Shown here piece by piece: positions 12,165 through 23,751 of a stretch of 64,000 nt of DNA (within the stretch, counting starts at the first letter, position 1; every line of letters begins with the position of its first letter). The notes beneath the pieces were generated by a model. The model was given only the letters and a program-made list of their open reading frames with translations, was not told the DNA's origin and did not search any database. The translations under genes and the position numbers were made by a program. Location: positions 19,171,277 to 19,235,276 of the forward strand of contig NC_060896.1 in assembly GCF_014805685.1 (NCBI RefSeq). The letters run 5' to 3'. Origin of the DNA: Silurus meridionalis (lineage: Eukaryota; Chordata; Actinopteri; Siluriformes; Siluridae).

Positions 12165-12699
12165 ATGACTTCATAATATTGAGTCACTGAAAAGGAAGTG
12201 GACTTTTTCATCTCTAATATTCAGTTTCATGATAGTCATTACTGTACACAGGTAGGTGCATCTGCATTGTATTAAACACTTGCAATTATATGACCATTTA
12301 TAAGATTTTAGCAAACAAACTTTTTCATTTTGTGATTTTTTTAAAGAGATATGTAAAAAAAATAAATGTATTCATGTCATTAATAATTTAATAATTGTCA
12401 CTAAAGTTACAGGCATTCATTGGTCTGTGTTATAACATTAAAGAAACATAATTCCACCATCATTGGAACTGATTCCAGTCCTGTTCTATGCAGTGCCCTA
12501 AACCCTGCCTTCATTCTTCATGTCCACACTTTTGTTGTTGTTGTTGTTGTTTTTTTTTTTTTTTTTTACAAGTCTGCGATAGTACAATTTTAAAATTGCC
12601 ATCCTGGTACGTGTGTCTATTTACTAATTCCAGCAAGAAAAGAATCAAGAATCCTAAATTACTGACTGGATAAATATTTAACATGAGCATTTATTTATA

Positions 12700-13085
12700 C
12701 AGTACTGTGCAAAAGTTTATGTAATAAAAATTGTAATAAAAATTGGTTTAATAAAAATTTTATAAAGAAAGAATGCTTTCAAAAATAAATAACAAGTACA
12801 TGCACAGACAATAAATCTAAATCAAATCAGTATTTGGTGGACCCACCCCATATTTTTTTGAACGAAGGTAAGTTGGCTTAAACATCTTAGAGAACTAACC
12901 ACTGATCTTCTGTGGATGTAGGCTGCCCTTAAATCCTTCTGTCTCTTCATGTAATCACAGACACGTTGATGCTGAGATCAGGGCTCTGTGGGGGCCAAAC
13001 CATCACTTTCAGGACTGTTTGTTCTTACGCTGAAGATAATTCTTAATGACTTTGAGTGTATGTTTGTGGATGTTGTACAGCTGCA
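12700..13085 (-). mobile_element. Decayed DNA transposon fragment, probably Tc1/mariner
   Basis: Begins 'acagtactgtgcaaaagttt', a known fish transposon terminus, then 'cagtatttggtggacccacc', and later 'agggctctgtgggggcc' and 'cgctgaagataattcttaatg'. These match the antisense of a Tc1-type transposase region as I recall it. No open frame. A CAGA/GATA tract follows at 13114-13142. Confidence 0.5.
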
Positions 13086-13339
13086 GGCCATTACATATGT
13101 GTATGTGTGTGTACAGACAGACAGACCGACAGATAGATAGATCAAACAAATACAATAAAAAGCCAGATCTACAGTCTTTGCAGTTTTCCTGTTCACAACT
13201 TTATTATGACTATTCATTTCATGCTTTCTTTGGTCCCCGTCATTTTAGGAGTCATTCTCACTAATATGCGTCCATATTTTATTCTGCCCTCATACAATAA
13301 ATAAATCTCAAAGTTTTCAGTTCCAGGAAGCTGTACCGG

Positions 13340-14005
13340 AATTTGCGTCACCAACGCAAAATGCAGCGATGCTTTCTGGGAAATGTAGTCGAATTTATCG
13401 CCATCGTGCCGCTAAAACTCTTTCATACATCATGGCAAATGTGCGTGTTGATTTGAATATCAACCAAGTTTCAACAGGATATAGCCCTAATATAAATAAT
13501 AACACATTACACCCCTATATATAAATATATTTCAAGACGTTACTCGTGTAAAAAAATATTTCATACAATCGACTTGTTTCGTTCACTTATTTATATAATG
13601 TATAAATGAACATATGTATTAATAATTCTTTACACATTAACAATACAGAAAATCTCTTAGTTTTTTGGGAAACGCGAAGATTATTTTTGTAAATGCATAT
13701 ATTTGTTAACTAGTTTAGAGAATCTTAAAAGAAGAAAATATGATAAAACTACATCTCCCATGCTGCACCGCGCCAGAGTTGTGTAACTTTCCAGCTTCTT
13801 CCAGGCGAAAACTCTCGCGGCCGTAGCTGGTTAGCTAGCCACATCGGCTAAAATAGGAACATCGGTCTGATTTGGTTCTGGATGTTCAGAAAAAGTTTAT
13901 TTTTTGTATAAAGGTGGAGAGTTTTATCCATCGGATTAGTCGAGGTGAAGAAGAGAAGACGGGAAAAAAGACAAAAGAAAATCGGGGGCGGATCAGAAAT
14001 CAAAC
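13340..14005 (+). promoter_or_regulatory. irf2bp1 promoter and 5'UTR with two ZNF143-type motifs
   Basis: gctttctgggaaatgtagt (13371-13389, minus orientation) and actacatctcccatgctgc (13748-13766, plus) both resemble the ACTACAnnTCCCAGnATGC element bound by ZNF143/THAP11. CpG density rises from about 13750. No TATA box. The start site is probably within about 100 bp after the second motif. A ten-codon-class upstream ORF (ATG at 13882, stop ending 13911) precedes the main start. Confidence 0.6.
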
Positions 14006-15802
14006 ATGTCCTCCTCTTCCTCCTCGCAGGCATCTTCCAGGCGGCAATGGTGTTATCTTTGCGACTTGCCCAAGATGCCCTGGGCCATGATATGGGATTT
14101 TAGTGAAGCGGTGTGTCGCGGGTGTGTGAATTATGAAGGCGCGGACAGGATAGAAATGCTAATAGATACGGCGAGACAGCTGAAACGCACCCATGTGATG
14201 CAGGACGGAAGGTCTCCAGGTCCCCAGTCGGGGGGTAAACACGGCCCTGGGGCGAAAGATGCCGCGCTGGATGGGAGCAGAAACACTGAGCGGTTTGAAA
14301 GGAGCAGAGGAGAATTTGTACCTGCCAGACTCCCTAATGGACTGCCCAGGCTGGAAGATGGTGCTGTTGCAGAGGTGAGCAGGCAAAGTCCTAATGCCAG
14401 AAGGACGATGGTGGCAGGTGTGCCACCCAATTTGATGGCCCAGGGAATTGTAGGTACACCGCATGGCCTTTTGATCGGTGCCAGATCCAGCGGTGCACCT
14501 CTGGCTTTATCTGCACCAATACTGAGCGAACTTGGGAAAAGACAGGCAATGGGTGTCGGGATGTCGTTCGTGACCTCAGACTTTGAAAAGGACCTGAAGG
14601 AGAAACAACGGAATGCCGAAGCCCTCGCAGAACTTTCCGAAAGTGTTCGGAACCGGGCCGATGATTGGGCCGGACGTCCCAAATCTGTCCGTGACACTTT
14701 GCTTGCGCTTTCCAGCTGTGTGCCATTCAATGTGCGCTTTAAGAAAGACCACGGCCTTGTCGGGAGAGTGTTTGCATTTGATGCCAAGCTTGGGGTGGAT
14801 TTTGAGCTCAAGGTGTTTGTTGAGTACCCGTGTGGCTCGGGCAATGTTTTCTCGAGCTTGTTGGCTTTGGTGAAGCAGATGTTCCAGGATAGCCAAAAAG
14901 ACTCAGGCAAAGTGATCAGCTCCGGCTTTAAATACGTTGAATACGAGAAACGACACGGTGTTGGTGATTGGCGTCTCCTTTCCGAGCTGCTCAGCGATGG
15001 TCTTCGGGTATTTAAAGAACCACCGATACCTGATTCACTCCCTCAACCTTATTTGGATGCTGCCTGTGCCATGTTGCCCACTGCTCTCTGCCATCTCGGA
15101 CGTCCTGGCCAAGCTCGAATGCGGCGCCGGAAAGCTTCTCCAGATCCGGATGCGGCTGAGAGATTGACAGCTGAGGATCAAATACGTCAACATTGGTACC
15201 CCAGCATGAGCAGCCACATTCCCACCAGTTCTCTTGCGAGTGCTATGCCTGGCCAGCCTCCAAATCTCCAGGAAATAGTTCCTGTTTCCCATGGGAGTGA
15301 TCCTTCACCTATCAGCGCCCTCATGACTGTTGCAGACAATGTTGGTGCCATTAGCCAATCGCCAAAAGACATGCCGGGAAGTAGTGGTGCTCACGGTTCT
15401 AGCGCTAGCCCTTCATCATCCGGGCAAAGGCGACTCGCATCACGTAACGGTGAAAACGGATCCGGAATAGCTGCGGTTGCCACGGCAATGCCCCCTGTTG
15501 CAGTGGCAGAGCAGGTATCTGAAATCTCTGGAGCATCTGGAGCTCCTTTATGTTGCACCATTTGCCATGAAAGGCTTGAGGATACACACTTTGTCCAGTG
15601 CCCTTCGGTACCCGTGCACAAGTTCTGCTTCCCCTGTACCAGGGAATTCATCCGTAATCAGGGCTCAGGGAGTGAGGTGTACTGCCCAAGCGGTGATAAA
15701 TGCCCGCTTGTGGGCTCCAATGTACCCTGGGCATTCATGCAAGGGGAGATCTCAACCATCCTGGCTGGAGATGTGAAAGTCAAGAAGGAGCGGGACCCTT
15801 AA
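14006..15802 (+). CDS. irf2bp1: Interferon regulatory factor 2 binding protein 1
   Basis: Nuclear transcriptional corepressor that binds IRF2; family members also carry a RING with reported ubiquitin-ligase activity. A single uninterrupted exon of 598 codons (human protein ~584). The N-terminal C4 zinc finger is at residues 16-40 (Cys16, 19, 37, 40) in [20 protein letters not shown]. The middle carries [20 protein letters not shown] and [12 protein letters not shown], stretches present in IRF2BP1 but not IRF2BP2. The C-terminal RING spans about 516-570 ([20 protein letters not shown], then KFCFPC and YCPSGDKCP). The end VKKERDP matches IRF2BP1. The start has A at -3. Serine-rich and basic linkers ([10 protein letters not shown]) lie between the domains. 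foxa3 lying 9 kb downstream supports the paralogue choice. Confidence 0.96.
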   Translation: MSSSSSSQASSRRQWCYLCDLPKMPWAMIWDFSEAVCRGCVNYEGADRIEMLIDTARQLKRTHVMQDGRSPGPQSGGKHGPGAKDAALDGSRNTERFERSRGEFVPARLPNGLPRLEDGAVAEVSRQSPNARRTMVAGVPPNLMAQGIVGTPHGLLIGARSSGAPLALSAPILSELGKRQAMGVGMSFVTSDFEKDLKEKQRNAEALAELSESVRNRADDWAGRPKSVRDTLLALSSCVPFNVRFKKDHGLVGRVFAFDAKLGVDFELKVFVEYPCGSGNVFSSLLALVKQMFQDSQKDSGKVISSGFKYVEYEKRHGVGDWRLLSELLSDGLRVFKEPPIPDSLPQPYLDAACAMLPTALCHLGRPGQARMRRRKASPDPDAAERLTAEDQIRQHWYPSMSSHIPTSSLASAMPGQPPNLQEIVPVSHGSDPSPISALMTVADNVGAISQSPKDMPGSSGAHGSSASPSSSGQRRLASRNGENGSGIAAVATAMPPVAVAEQVSEISGASGAPLCCTICHERLEDTHFVQCPSVPVHKFCFPCTREFIRNQGSGSEVYCPSGDKCPLVGSNVPWAFMQGEISTILAGDVKVKKERDP

Positions 15803-15812
15803 TTTGAATCAG

Positions 15813-15956
15813 GTATGGTTTACACAAACTGAAGGTGCACACATTTGTCTAATATGCTAATAGCATGGCAGATAGATAGATAGACAAACAGACAGGCAGA
15901 CAGACGTTGAAGTTCAATGAATAAATTTACTACATATATTTTTTTTCTCAACATAG
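15813..15956 (+). other. Possible 3'UTR intron of irf2bp1
   Basis: Ten bases after the TAA (15800-15802) comes CAG|GTATGG, a good donor, and at 15943-15956 a T-rich tract ending acatAG|G, a good acceptor. The 144-bp interval includes a GATA/CAGA tract. A junction this close to the stop would not be expected to trigger decay. Splicing is a prediction only. Confidence 0.35.
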
Positions 15957-16269
15957 GAAGTTGCAGTCCCTGAACCCCAGAGATGACCGATGCCACAGCA
16001 CTGAAGAGACGACCGTTCACGTGCAAACATCATCTTTCTCCGTTTCTCATCCCTCTGTCTACAATCAAGAGTTTATCTAAACATCCATTTGTCTTTAATG
16101 GTGTTAAGAAATATGTTTTCTGTTTCTCCTTTTACCACTTTTCCCATCTTCTATCCACAGCTCAGTCAACCATTCTTTATACTCCCCCTTTTTTATGTTA
16201 TTATTATTATTTTTTTTTTTTATAACATATCTCACCCACCGCTCCACCTTTATTTCTGGTCGCTCTGGT

Positions 16270-16436
16270 AGGGAATTGGTAGCTCAGTGGACTTCTGATC
16301 ACAAGTTTGTAAATTCAAATTCAAGTACTACTAAGCTGCCACTGCTGGACCCTTGAGCAAGGCACTTAACCCTCATAAATGAGATCATTGTAAGTCTATC
16401 TGGACAGGGGCATCTGCCAAATGTTGTAAATGTACA
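16270..16436 (+). mobile_element. tRNA-derived SINE
   Basis: The head ggtagctcagtgg matches a tRNA box A. Next come a weak box B, then 'gctgccactgctggaccc' and 'ttgagcaaggcacttaaccc'. The tail 'tctggacaggggcatctgcc' is typical of fish SINEs. About 165 bp, moderately decayed. Confidence 0.75.
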
Positions 16437-17530
16437 TTTCTGTCTTCTCATTACTTATTTTGCTTTTTAAATTATACCCAATTAACAATTTCTCTGTCTT
16501 CCTGAACCTCAACTTTATTTCTGTCATCACTTCTCTCCCACACTTTCTTTCCATCTCTCCATTCCTCTTCTCAATTTATTTCAATTCAGTTCATTTCAAT
16601 ATTTCTAGCGCTTTTATCAAGGCAGCAATTTCCCTTTTCACGTCACACTTTCTTTCATTCCTCCTTTATTCTCCTTTTTATGGACAATCAGAGATTTTTC
16701 CCCACTGCAACATGTAATTGTGCTTTACTACAAAGCTAATAATTTTATCTAGTTTTTTTTTTTTTTTTTCCGGTAACACCCCCCTTTTTTTTTCTTCTTT
16801 TTTTTATTTTTTTATTTTTTCCAAGCATTACCGCTTTCCAGAAGTAGATATCTCATATGCATCATACAACAAATGATTTATCCAGATGAATGTTCTAAAA
16901 ATAGGTATTTGCAAAAAGCTTCAACAAAATGCTTTTTGTTTTAAATAGAATTGAGCAGCCAAGACATATTAGATATTAACACAGATAAGTGAACTTTGTC
17001 ATCCAGAATTCCGTAACTCCGTGAGACATTATTCACTAAACTAGGCACTAAAGCTTCGCGGTTGATTGAGTACATTAGGCAAAATGGATTTGCTTTAGAT
17101 TTATTTTTGTCTATTTGTTTCTTTAACAGCTACAACAGCACTAAGGTAGGCATGAGTCAATGGTAGATATACATATTGCAATAACTGCACAGCTGTTTTT
17201 ACAATCTTAAAATGTTTTTTTTTTCTTTTTTTCGAGTCGACTCTTTAGTGTGATGCATTTATTATATCAGTTAAACAAAATTGTCTTAAATAAGGCATAT
17301 AACTGTCCATGTGCTGGTAGAGAATTTTTTTAATAAATGGCACCTAAACAAAGGTAACCTTTTTTTTTTATTTTTTTTTATTGGGATACAGCAGTCGTGA
17401 CCGATAGATAAAGCGTTCAGAAGAACATGTCAAATATCACAGCATATATCAAAGTCAGGTTTATTGTATATTATTTAATTGGAACATGCCTACATTTAGT
17501 GTTGACATTCTTTTGTATTTTGGTTAAATT

Positions 17531-17582
17531 GTACACACACACACACACACACACACTATATATATATGTATCTATATCTATA

Positions 17583-17626
<44 letters not shown>

Positions 17627-17682
17627 CATATAGATATATACATACATATATAGATATATACACGTGTGTATGTATATGTGTG

Positions 17683-17753
<71 letters not shown>

Positions 17754-17774
17754 GTGTGTGTGTGTGTGTGTGTG

Positions 17775-17833
<59 letters not shown>
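17531..17833. repeat. Compound AC/TA/TATC/TACA/GT microsatellite cluster
   Basis: About 300 bp of alternating purine-pyrimidine DNA: (AC)n, then TATC/TA, TACATA, a second long (TA)n at about 17691-17752, (TG)n, (TA)n and (GTAT)n. Confidence 0.95.
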
Positions 17834-17834
<1 letters not shown>

Positions 17835-17997
17835 GTAATGCACTGCATTAAAAGTGCATGTATAGTAGAAATATTTATATTTTTACAATATAGATTGTAC
17901 GAAATATTTGCTGTTAATGGTTATTAGATGTGCAATTTCTATAGATTTGATACCACAAACAAAACCAAAGATAGATGTGCTAAAAATATCTAAATAC

Positions 17998-18001
<4 letters not shown>

Positions 18002-18073
<72 letters not shown>
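18002..18073. repeat. (AT)n microsatellite
   Basis: About 36 pure AT units. Confidence 0.97.
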
Positions 18074-18079
<6 letters not shown>

Positions 18080-18839
18080 ATGTATATGTGTGTATATATA
18101 AACAGCTTTCGTTAAAGTACAGTGCTATAGGTGGGGAATGGTTCACGTAATTATATGTAATCATGGACACAGATGTTCATACTAAAGTGTTAGCCGATCA
18201 GTATATTTTGTATTCTAACACTGTTGAGTTGAAGATATTCATTTTTTTTTTTTTTTTTTTTTCTACAATTGTTATCATAGTCTGGATATTTTTCCATGTA
18301 TGGAATTTCTTTCTTTCCTGATACTAGTACTCATTTCTTCTTACATGTTCTGATATGTTTAGTCCTTATCTCTAAAACAATTCTGTTTTATGAGTAGAAT
18401 ATATATATCTGGACAAATGTGTGTGTAAACAGAAGCACTGTTTTGTTTTAATCAGCTCTTGGATTGTATTTAAAAAAAAAAAAAAAAAGGTGTCCTGCTT
18501 TTCACTTTCACACACATTCGCTTTGTACAATCACTTAAAAAACTTTTCTTGAGGGGAAATTCAAATGTTTTTATTAAATACATCCCTAAAGATTTCAATC
18601 TCTTGTTTTTACTATAATAATAAGAAATGTATTTAATACAGCAAGGAAAAAGAAAGATAACGTTGAATGAATAAGACATAGTGGACAAACAGTAAAGAAG
18701 AATCAAATGCTAAAACAAAGTTAAACTTATAAGTACTGTAGACTAGGGATAGACTGTAAATTAGTAATAGTAACTCAGAACATAATGGATCAGTTGTACT
18801 GAAGAGAATTGTCAATCAGATGTTGTATTGCCAACCTGC

Positions 18840-18985
18840 CGCGCTTGGGCCCTTAACCCTCTGTGCTCCAGGGACGCTGTATCATGGCTGACCCTGTGCT
18901 CGGACCCCAGCTTTCAAGCAATCTGGGATCTGCGAAGAAAGAATTGACTGCTGTAATGTATATGTGACAAATAAAGGCTATGTTT
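18840..18985 (+). mobile_element. SINE 3' fragment
   Basis: Contains 'cccttaaccctctgtgctcc', 'gctgtatcatggctgaccct' and 'gtatatgtgacaaataaagg', the body and tail of a common fish SINE. The tRNA-like head is missing. Confidence 0.65.
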
Positions 18986-19801
18986 TGAAGTATGACTAGA
19001 ATTGTCAAGGAAACCTTCAGTAGCAGATTAGGTTAGTTAATAAGAGAGATGATGGTGAATGAAGGCTGCATTGGGAAATATCTGTGTGCATCTGGTCGCC
19101 TAATGACTGAAAATTTTGTTTACATATTACTGATAATTATGCGTTTTTTTCTTTAAAAATTCATAACCTTTTTTAACTGTGATTTTGAAAAACATGCAGT
19201 CCATTCTATGGCATTGTAAAGCCTGGATTCCAACTATTTGCTGCCTGGGCACAATGGGAGGAAAGGCATCTGACTATCCCCAAACATTCTTCCTGTCTTA
19301 TGTCTATCACCACTTTTGTCACCATCTCCCTCTTCACACCTTACTATACAGGTCGAAACAGTGGGAAGTACTATATTTGTTTATTCATATATATTAATTT
19401 GTGTGTACTATATCCAAGAATATACATATACAATTTAAATGTATATTTACAATTTAATATGCTGTCATTAGCGACTCAATGATTTCATAAAACAGCAGTG
19501 TTTAGATGTTAATGATTTATTCTCAGGATTATTAGTCGGTCTCAGCATTGGATGTGATACAAGAAGAGCTCATAGTTCTAAAAGGAATGGTGGCAAGTAT
19601 ACCAAAAAACTACCAATCTCAAATGCTGTACCAAAAATACTCTGTCAGTTTTCAAAAGACCAATGAACAATTATAAACTGTAAAACAAAGAACCTTAGTT
19701 CCACAGTAGCTTCTTGGAAAAACATTATTCTAAGTAGACTATAAATTGCTAAGAATTGTGAATGAGTGTGTAAATATGTTTGGTGTTCTGTGATATATAT
19801 G

Positions 19802-21085
19802 CATCCCATTACTGTAAAGACCAGGAAAAGCTTCTTCAATTGAATCTGAGACCAGTTAAATATTTTTTCTCAGTAAAGTAAATTTTGCTTTGAGGGTGTA
19901 TTTTTTTTTTCTTCTTCTCTGTTTATCTACTGGCTAAACTCAAAGAAACTGTGTTAGGTCATCTCCTACCACCCTGTGTGTAGTATGTGTTATTCAATAC
20001 CATGCTCATGAGATTAATACCATATTTTCTATACAATAGAATTGTTGATTTTAGGTGTTTTTCTGGGTACAGGTTGTGGCTTGCATACAACAGGGTTGGT
20101 CATGAATAGAAAATAAAATATCAAAACTTAAAACCCTGTAAAGCCCTGTAAAGTGTCACTAGAACATCAGACACAATTATGTATGTTGTTTTATATCTGC
20201 CAAAGTTAAAATTCAAAATTTAATTCATAGCGCTTGAATTGTTATATCAAACATTTAAAGTTAAAAACATTTATATAACATTACATTTCCAGATCTGATT
20301 TTTCAGAACTTTGTAATGTATGCTTTTTTTTAAATCTGATTGGTTTGCCTTGTGAAGTCATGCCTTAAATTAAGCTGATAATGGAGGTAAGACAACATTC
20401 TGAAAGCATATGAAAAAAAGTCCTTAAGTTTAAGGAGCAAGGAGCAAAACTGAAGGTATATTGGATATCAGTACAATTGTGATTTGACCATAAGCAATCA
20501 CTATCATGTAGATATTCAATATAAGCACAGACATGTGAATATGTGAGTTCTAAATACAAGAAATTCATATTGAATGATAGTTTTGGGCATCATATGCTTA
20601 GATATTCTATAGGATAGCTCTAAAAGAAGCCACACTCACTTGTTGGCAAGCAGCTAGCTTGTTCCAGTGAATCAGTGTGTAGACCATAGCCTTCTTTTCA
20701 TTTCATTTTCAACTTTGTTAAAACCATTCAACGAACTCTCATGCTCTGAAAGAGACACTTTTGAAATCATTAAGCTTTTTTAATCATAAGATCAAATAAA
20801 TTATTTTTAGTTATTTTACAGGGACTCTATCCTCTAAGGGGACAGATGGACAAAAAACAAAAGTTCCTCACCAGAGCTACCACTTTTCCTTTAACCTGCC
20901 AATAAACATCTGCCAAACTGCTTATTTTCTTTACACAAACATCACTGTAAACATCAGGAAAAGCTTCTTGAATTAAATTTAAGACCAGCTGAATATTTTT
21001 TCTTAACAAAATAAACTTAGCTTTGAGGATGCAATTTATTTTTCTTTTTATCTATCAGCTAAAATTCGAAGAAACAACTCCAAAT
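19802..21085. repeat. Pair of diverged direct repeats (19802-19960 and 20941-21085)
   Basis: Both copies share 'aggaaaagcttctt', 'aagaccagctgaatattttt' (ga/ct variants), and 'gctttgagg', about 1.14 kb apart. On the minus strand the right copy sits in a 60-codon open frame reading SLADVYWQVKGKV; the left copy has a stop in the same frame. They look like relics of one coding-type multicopy sequence, identity unknown. Confidence 0.6.
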
Positions 21086-21312
21086 CTTATTGCACAAATA
21101 ATGTTGTGTTCTTTAATTAATCTGAATCTTCTCTCTATTTATGGGATATCAATTATGAATGACATAAGCCTTTTGTCTTTCTGAAACATTTAATAGTTAA
21201 AAGAAACAGACCACACAATTTCAACAGTGAAGCAATAGATTTAAGAGAAAAGGGAAACTTAAAGACAGGGTGGAAACATTTAGAGACTAATGAGGATCAC
21301 AGAGCCACAATG

Positions 21313-21327
21313 GCGACATCTAGTGGG
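21313..21327 (-). promoter_or_regulatory. Candidate CTCF site
   Basis: gcgacatctagtggg; the minus strand reads CCCACTAGATGTCGC, one or two changes from the CTCF core. Confidence 0.35.
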
Positions 21328-22206
21328 TCAACAAAGGAAACTTGAACACAAAGAACTAAACAGGTGACAATTTTTGTATTACTCACAAACTTTATATTAG
21401 AAACAAAAAATGGATTAATTAAAAAAGTATTTTTCGTTTTCTGGTATTATAACCACCTTATTTTTAAAAGCAGAACTTGCCAGAAAATTTAACATCAAAC
21501 AGACAATGTAACCCTCCACTTAATCACTTCACACCAACTATATCACGTTTAACTTGTATTGCTGTGACAGAAATATAAAATTATTGCATGTTTTGCAAAA
21601 AAGCAGCACAGTCCAAAATATTTGTCACAGTTTATCAGTTTAGTGATGTAAAATGTTTAGTAGAAAATGATTGGTGCAGTGGTTTGGTATACCACTAAGT
21701 TCTACAATGCTGCAGGAATGTTGTGTTATTGTTGTTGTTACTGATTGGCCCATTTAATATTAGATATGGTGTCAGACTTATTATAGGGAGTCAAATTTTT
21801 GCTTACTGGCCACTTTATAAGACTTAAATTGTTTGTACAATTTGTATGTTAAAATGTTTTCATGCACATTGTAGTAACATTTAGCTATATTGTCCACAAA
21901 CTCTATACACTCTAATAAAAAAGGTTTCGTTGGGCAATTAAGGAATTACTTTAAGTGTTTCTTTCTTAATAGGGTTTTTACTGCTGTTTGTTTTATTGCT
22001 CTTGTTGTTGGTGGTGGTGGTGGTGGTGTTGTTGTTGGTGGTGTTTTAATCTTAGTTAGGGGTCTAAATCAAAAGCCTAGTACCTATACCTAAATCAAAT
22101 TCATATACTAGCAACAACCCTTAAATGTCTGCTAATCACAGACTACACAGAACTATAACGTTGCTGCAGAGGACAAAATGTGAATCAGGTTATTCAACAA
22201 CAGCAA

Positions 22207-22207
22207 C

Positions 22208-22278
<71 letters not shown>

Positions 22279-22307
22279 TAACAATAACAATAATAATAAT
22301 AATAGTA

Positions 22308-22345
<38 letters not shown>

Positions 22346-22359
22346 ACTACTACTACTAC

Positions 22360-22402
<43 letters not shown>
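22207..22402. repeat. (AAT)n trinucleotide array with AAC/AGT/ACT variants
   Basis: Nearly 200 bp of trinucleotide repeat, with internal blocks of AAC, AGT and ACT. Confidence 0.97.
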
Positions 22403-22403
<1 letters not shown>

Positions 22404-22706
22404 TTATTACCGTGTTATACAGTTATTCAAAAATATTTCTCCCAAACTAAAAATGTTTTGTGGTGACCTTAATGTTTAAAGCAGAATATACATCATTGTG
22501 TAGTTCAGGTATTTAACATAGTCCATACATCCATTTGTGTTTAATGTTCCTTATTTTATTTACTAAACTGTCCTTGTATTCACTTGATGTTTTTACACAC
22601 AATGCATTTTAAGCTTATACGGTAATGATTACATATTGTTAAATACACTGTAATAAGATAAGTTATTTTTTATTCTAAGCCTATGTGTTTCTAAAAAAGA
22701 AATGGG

Positions 22707-22709
<3 letters not shown>

Positions 22710-22761
<52 letters not shown>
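22710..22761. repeat. (GT)n microsatellite
   Basis: Pure GT run; another shorter GT run lies at 22946-22972. Confidence 0.95.
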
Positions 22762-22763
<2 letters not shown>

Positions 22764-23060
22764 GAGGGTGTGGCAGAGGACGGCACGTCTGGAGAAGTTT
22801 AGTCCGAATAAAATTGAGCGTGAGACTCTGGTGTTACTGATAAAAAACCCACTTAAATCCCCCGCTTCCTCCATTAGTGTGACCCATTAGCGCTTTTGTT
22901 CACTAATTATTGAGGTGTTAATGAACGATGCGCCCAGACTGGGAAGTGTGTGTGTGTGTGTGTGTGTGTGTGGTTCACCATTTGCGCATTCCCAGATGGG
23001 TATGTAGTGCATTAGGCTGCAGTAGTAGTTCAATCCACACCTTAAACTAGATATAACTCT
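22762..23060. promoter_or_regulatory. Non-repetitive block upstream of foxa3, candidate regulatory DNA
   Basis: Balanced base composition between microsatellites. It holds several homeodomain-type TAAT/ATTA cores (for example 'ttcactaattattgaggtgt') and lies 2.0-2.3 kb upstream of the foxa3 coding start. No coding frame. Conservation cannot be judged here. Confidence 0.3.
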
Positions 23061-23068
23061 ACCTTCCG

Positions 23069-23069
<1 letters not shown>

Positions 23070-23153
<84 letters not shown>
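23070..23153. repeat. (TCTA)n tetranucleotide array
   Basis: About 20 units. Confidence 0.97.
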
Positions 23154-23389
23154 CCATCTAATATCCTCTCAAAGCTTGCTGGACTCTTTTTTTTAAACAC
23201 ACACACGCGCGGCGCGCGCACGTTATCCTCCTTCTACAGGGATGTGTTTTCCCAAAATTCAGTGTTAATCGTTCGTTCCATTAACAAGTGATTGTAAATT
23301 GTGTTGCGCGCGCGTGTGTCTGCGCGCGATTGCGTTTTGGACGTAGAGACCCTGCTTTTCACCAGGTGCACGAGACTTTGTGTGGCTCT

Positions 23390-23520
23390 CTCCTGCTCTC
23401 CCGCCCCCATTAATCCTGTCGGACCCCCCTGTGATCTTCTCCATTACACGGCCATTCATTAAGCATTAGAGGAAACGCAATTGATATTCAGATGACCATC
23501 AGTCTGAGAGGGCGAGGATG
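23390..23520. promoter_or_regulatory. Second non-repetitive block upstream of foxa3
   Basis: Balanced composition, with TAAT/ATTA cores ('cccccattaatcctgtcgg', 'cattcattaagcattaga') about 1.6 kb before the foxa3 start. Flanked by GC alternating tracts (23197-23222, 23303-23331) and a GA tract at 23527-23562. Confidence 0.3.
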
Positions 23521-23654
23521 TGGATTCCGAGAGAGAGAGAGAGAGTGAGAGAGAGAGAGAGAGGTGAAGAGCGAAAAGGAGAGACTTTTAGGCTCATTTC
23601 CAGTCACTTAGACTCGACCTTCTTTTGAATGAACAGCAGATGATCATTTGTAAA

Positions 23655-23751
<97 letters not shown>
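23655..23751. repeat. (TCTA)n tetranucleotide array
   Basis: About 24 units. Confidence 0.97.

Larger units (their letters stand above)
15803..17345 (+). other. Probable irf2bp1 3'UTR
   Basis: No gene is seen. AATAAA at 17332-17337 followed by a T-rich run is the best polyadenylation candidate, giving a 3'UTR of about 1.5 kb. A SINE lies inside at 16270-16436, and T-rich tracts fill 16750-16815. AATAAA also occurs at 15920. Confidence 0.35.

Noticed and set aside
14131..14910. Open frame of 259 codons antisense to irf2bp1
   Set aside because: It lies wholly within the irf2bp1 coding region, has no domain signature and is explained by codon composition on the opposite strand.
14006..15802. 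IRF2BP2 or IRF2BPL identity
   Set aside because: The central [18 protein letters not shown] region and the RDP end match IRF2BP1; there is no polyglutamine as in IRF2BPL.
17471..17848. Long open frames in TA/CA arrays
   Set aside because: They encode only Y-I or H-T dipeptide runs from microsatellites; the same applies at 3281-3556, 22125-22466, 28594-28879, 36715-36948, 38868-39125 and 60703-60950.
23265..23459. 64-codon minus frame near foxa3
   Set aside because: GC-rich chance frame across candidate regulatory DNA, with no family similarity.
12091..23751. Regular tetranucleotide arrays as CRISPR-like repeats
   Set aside because: They have no unique spacers and are simple microsatellites in a vertebrate genome.
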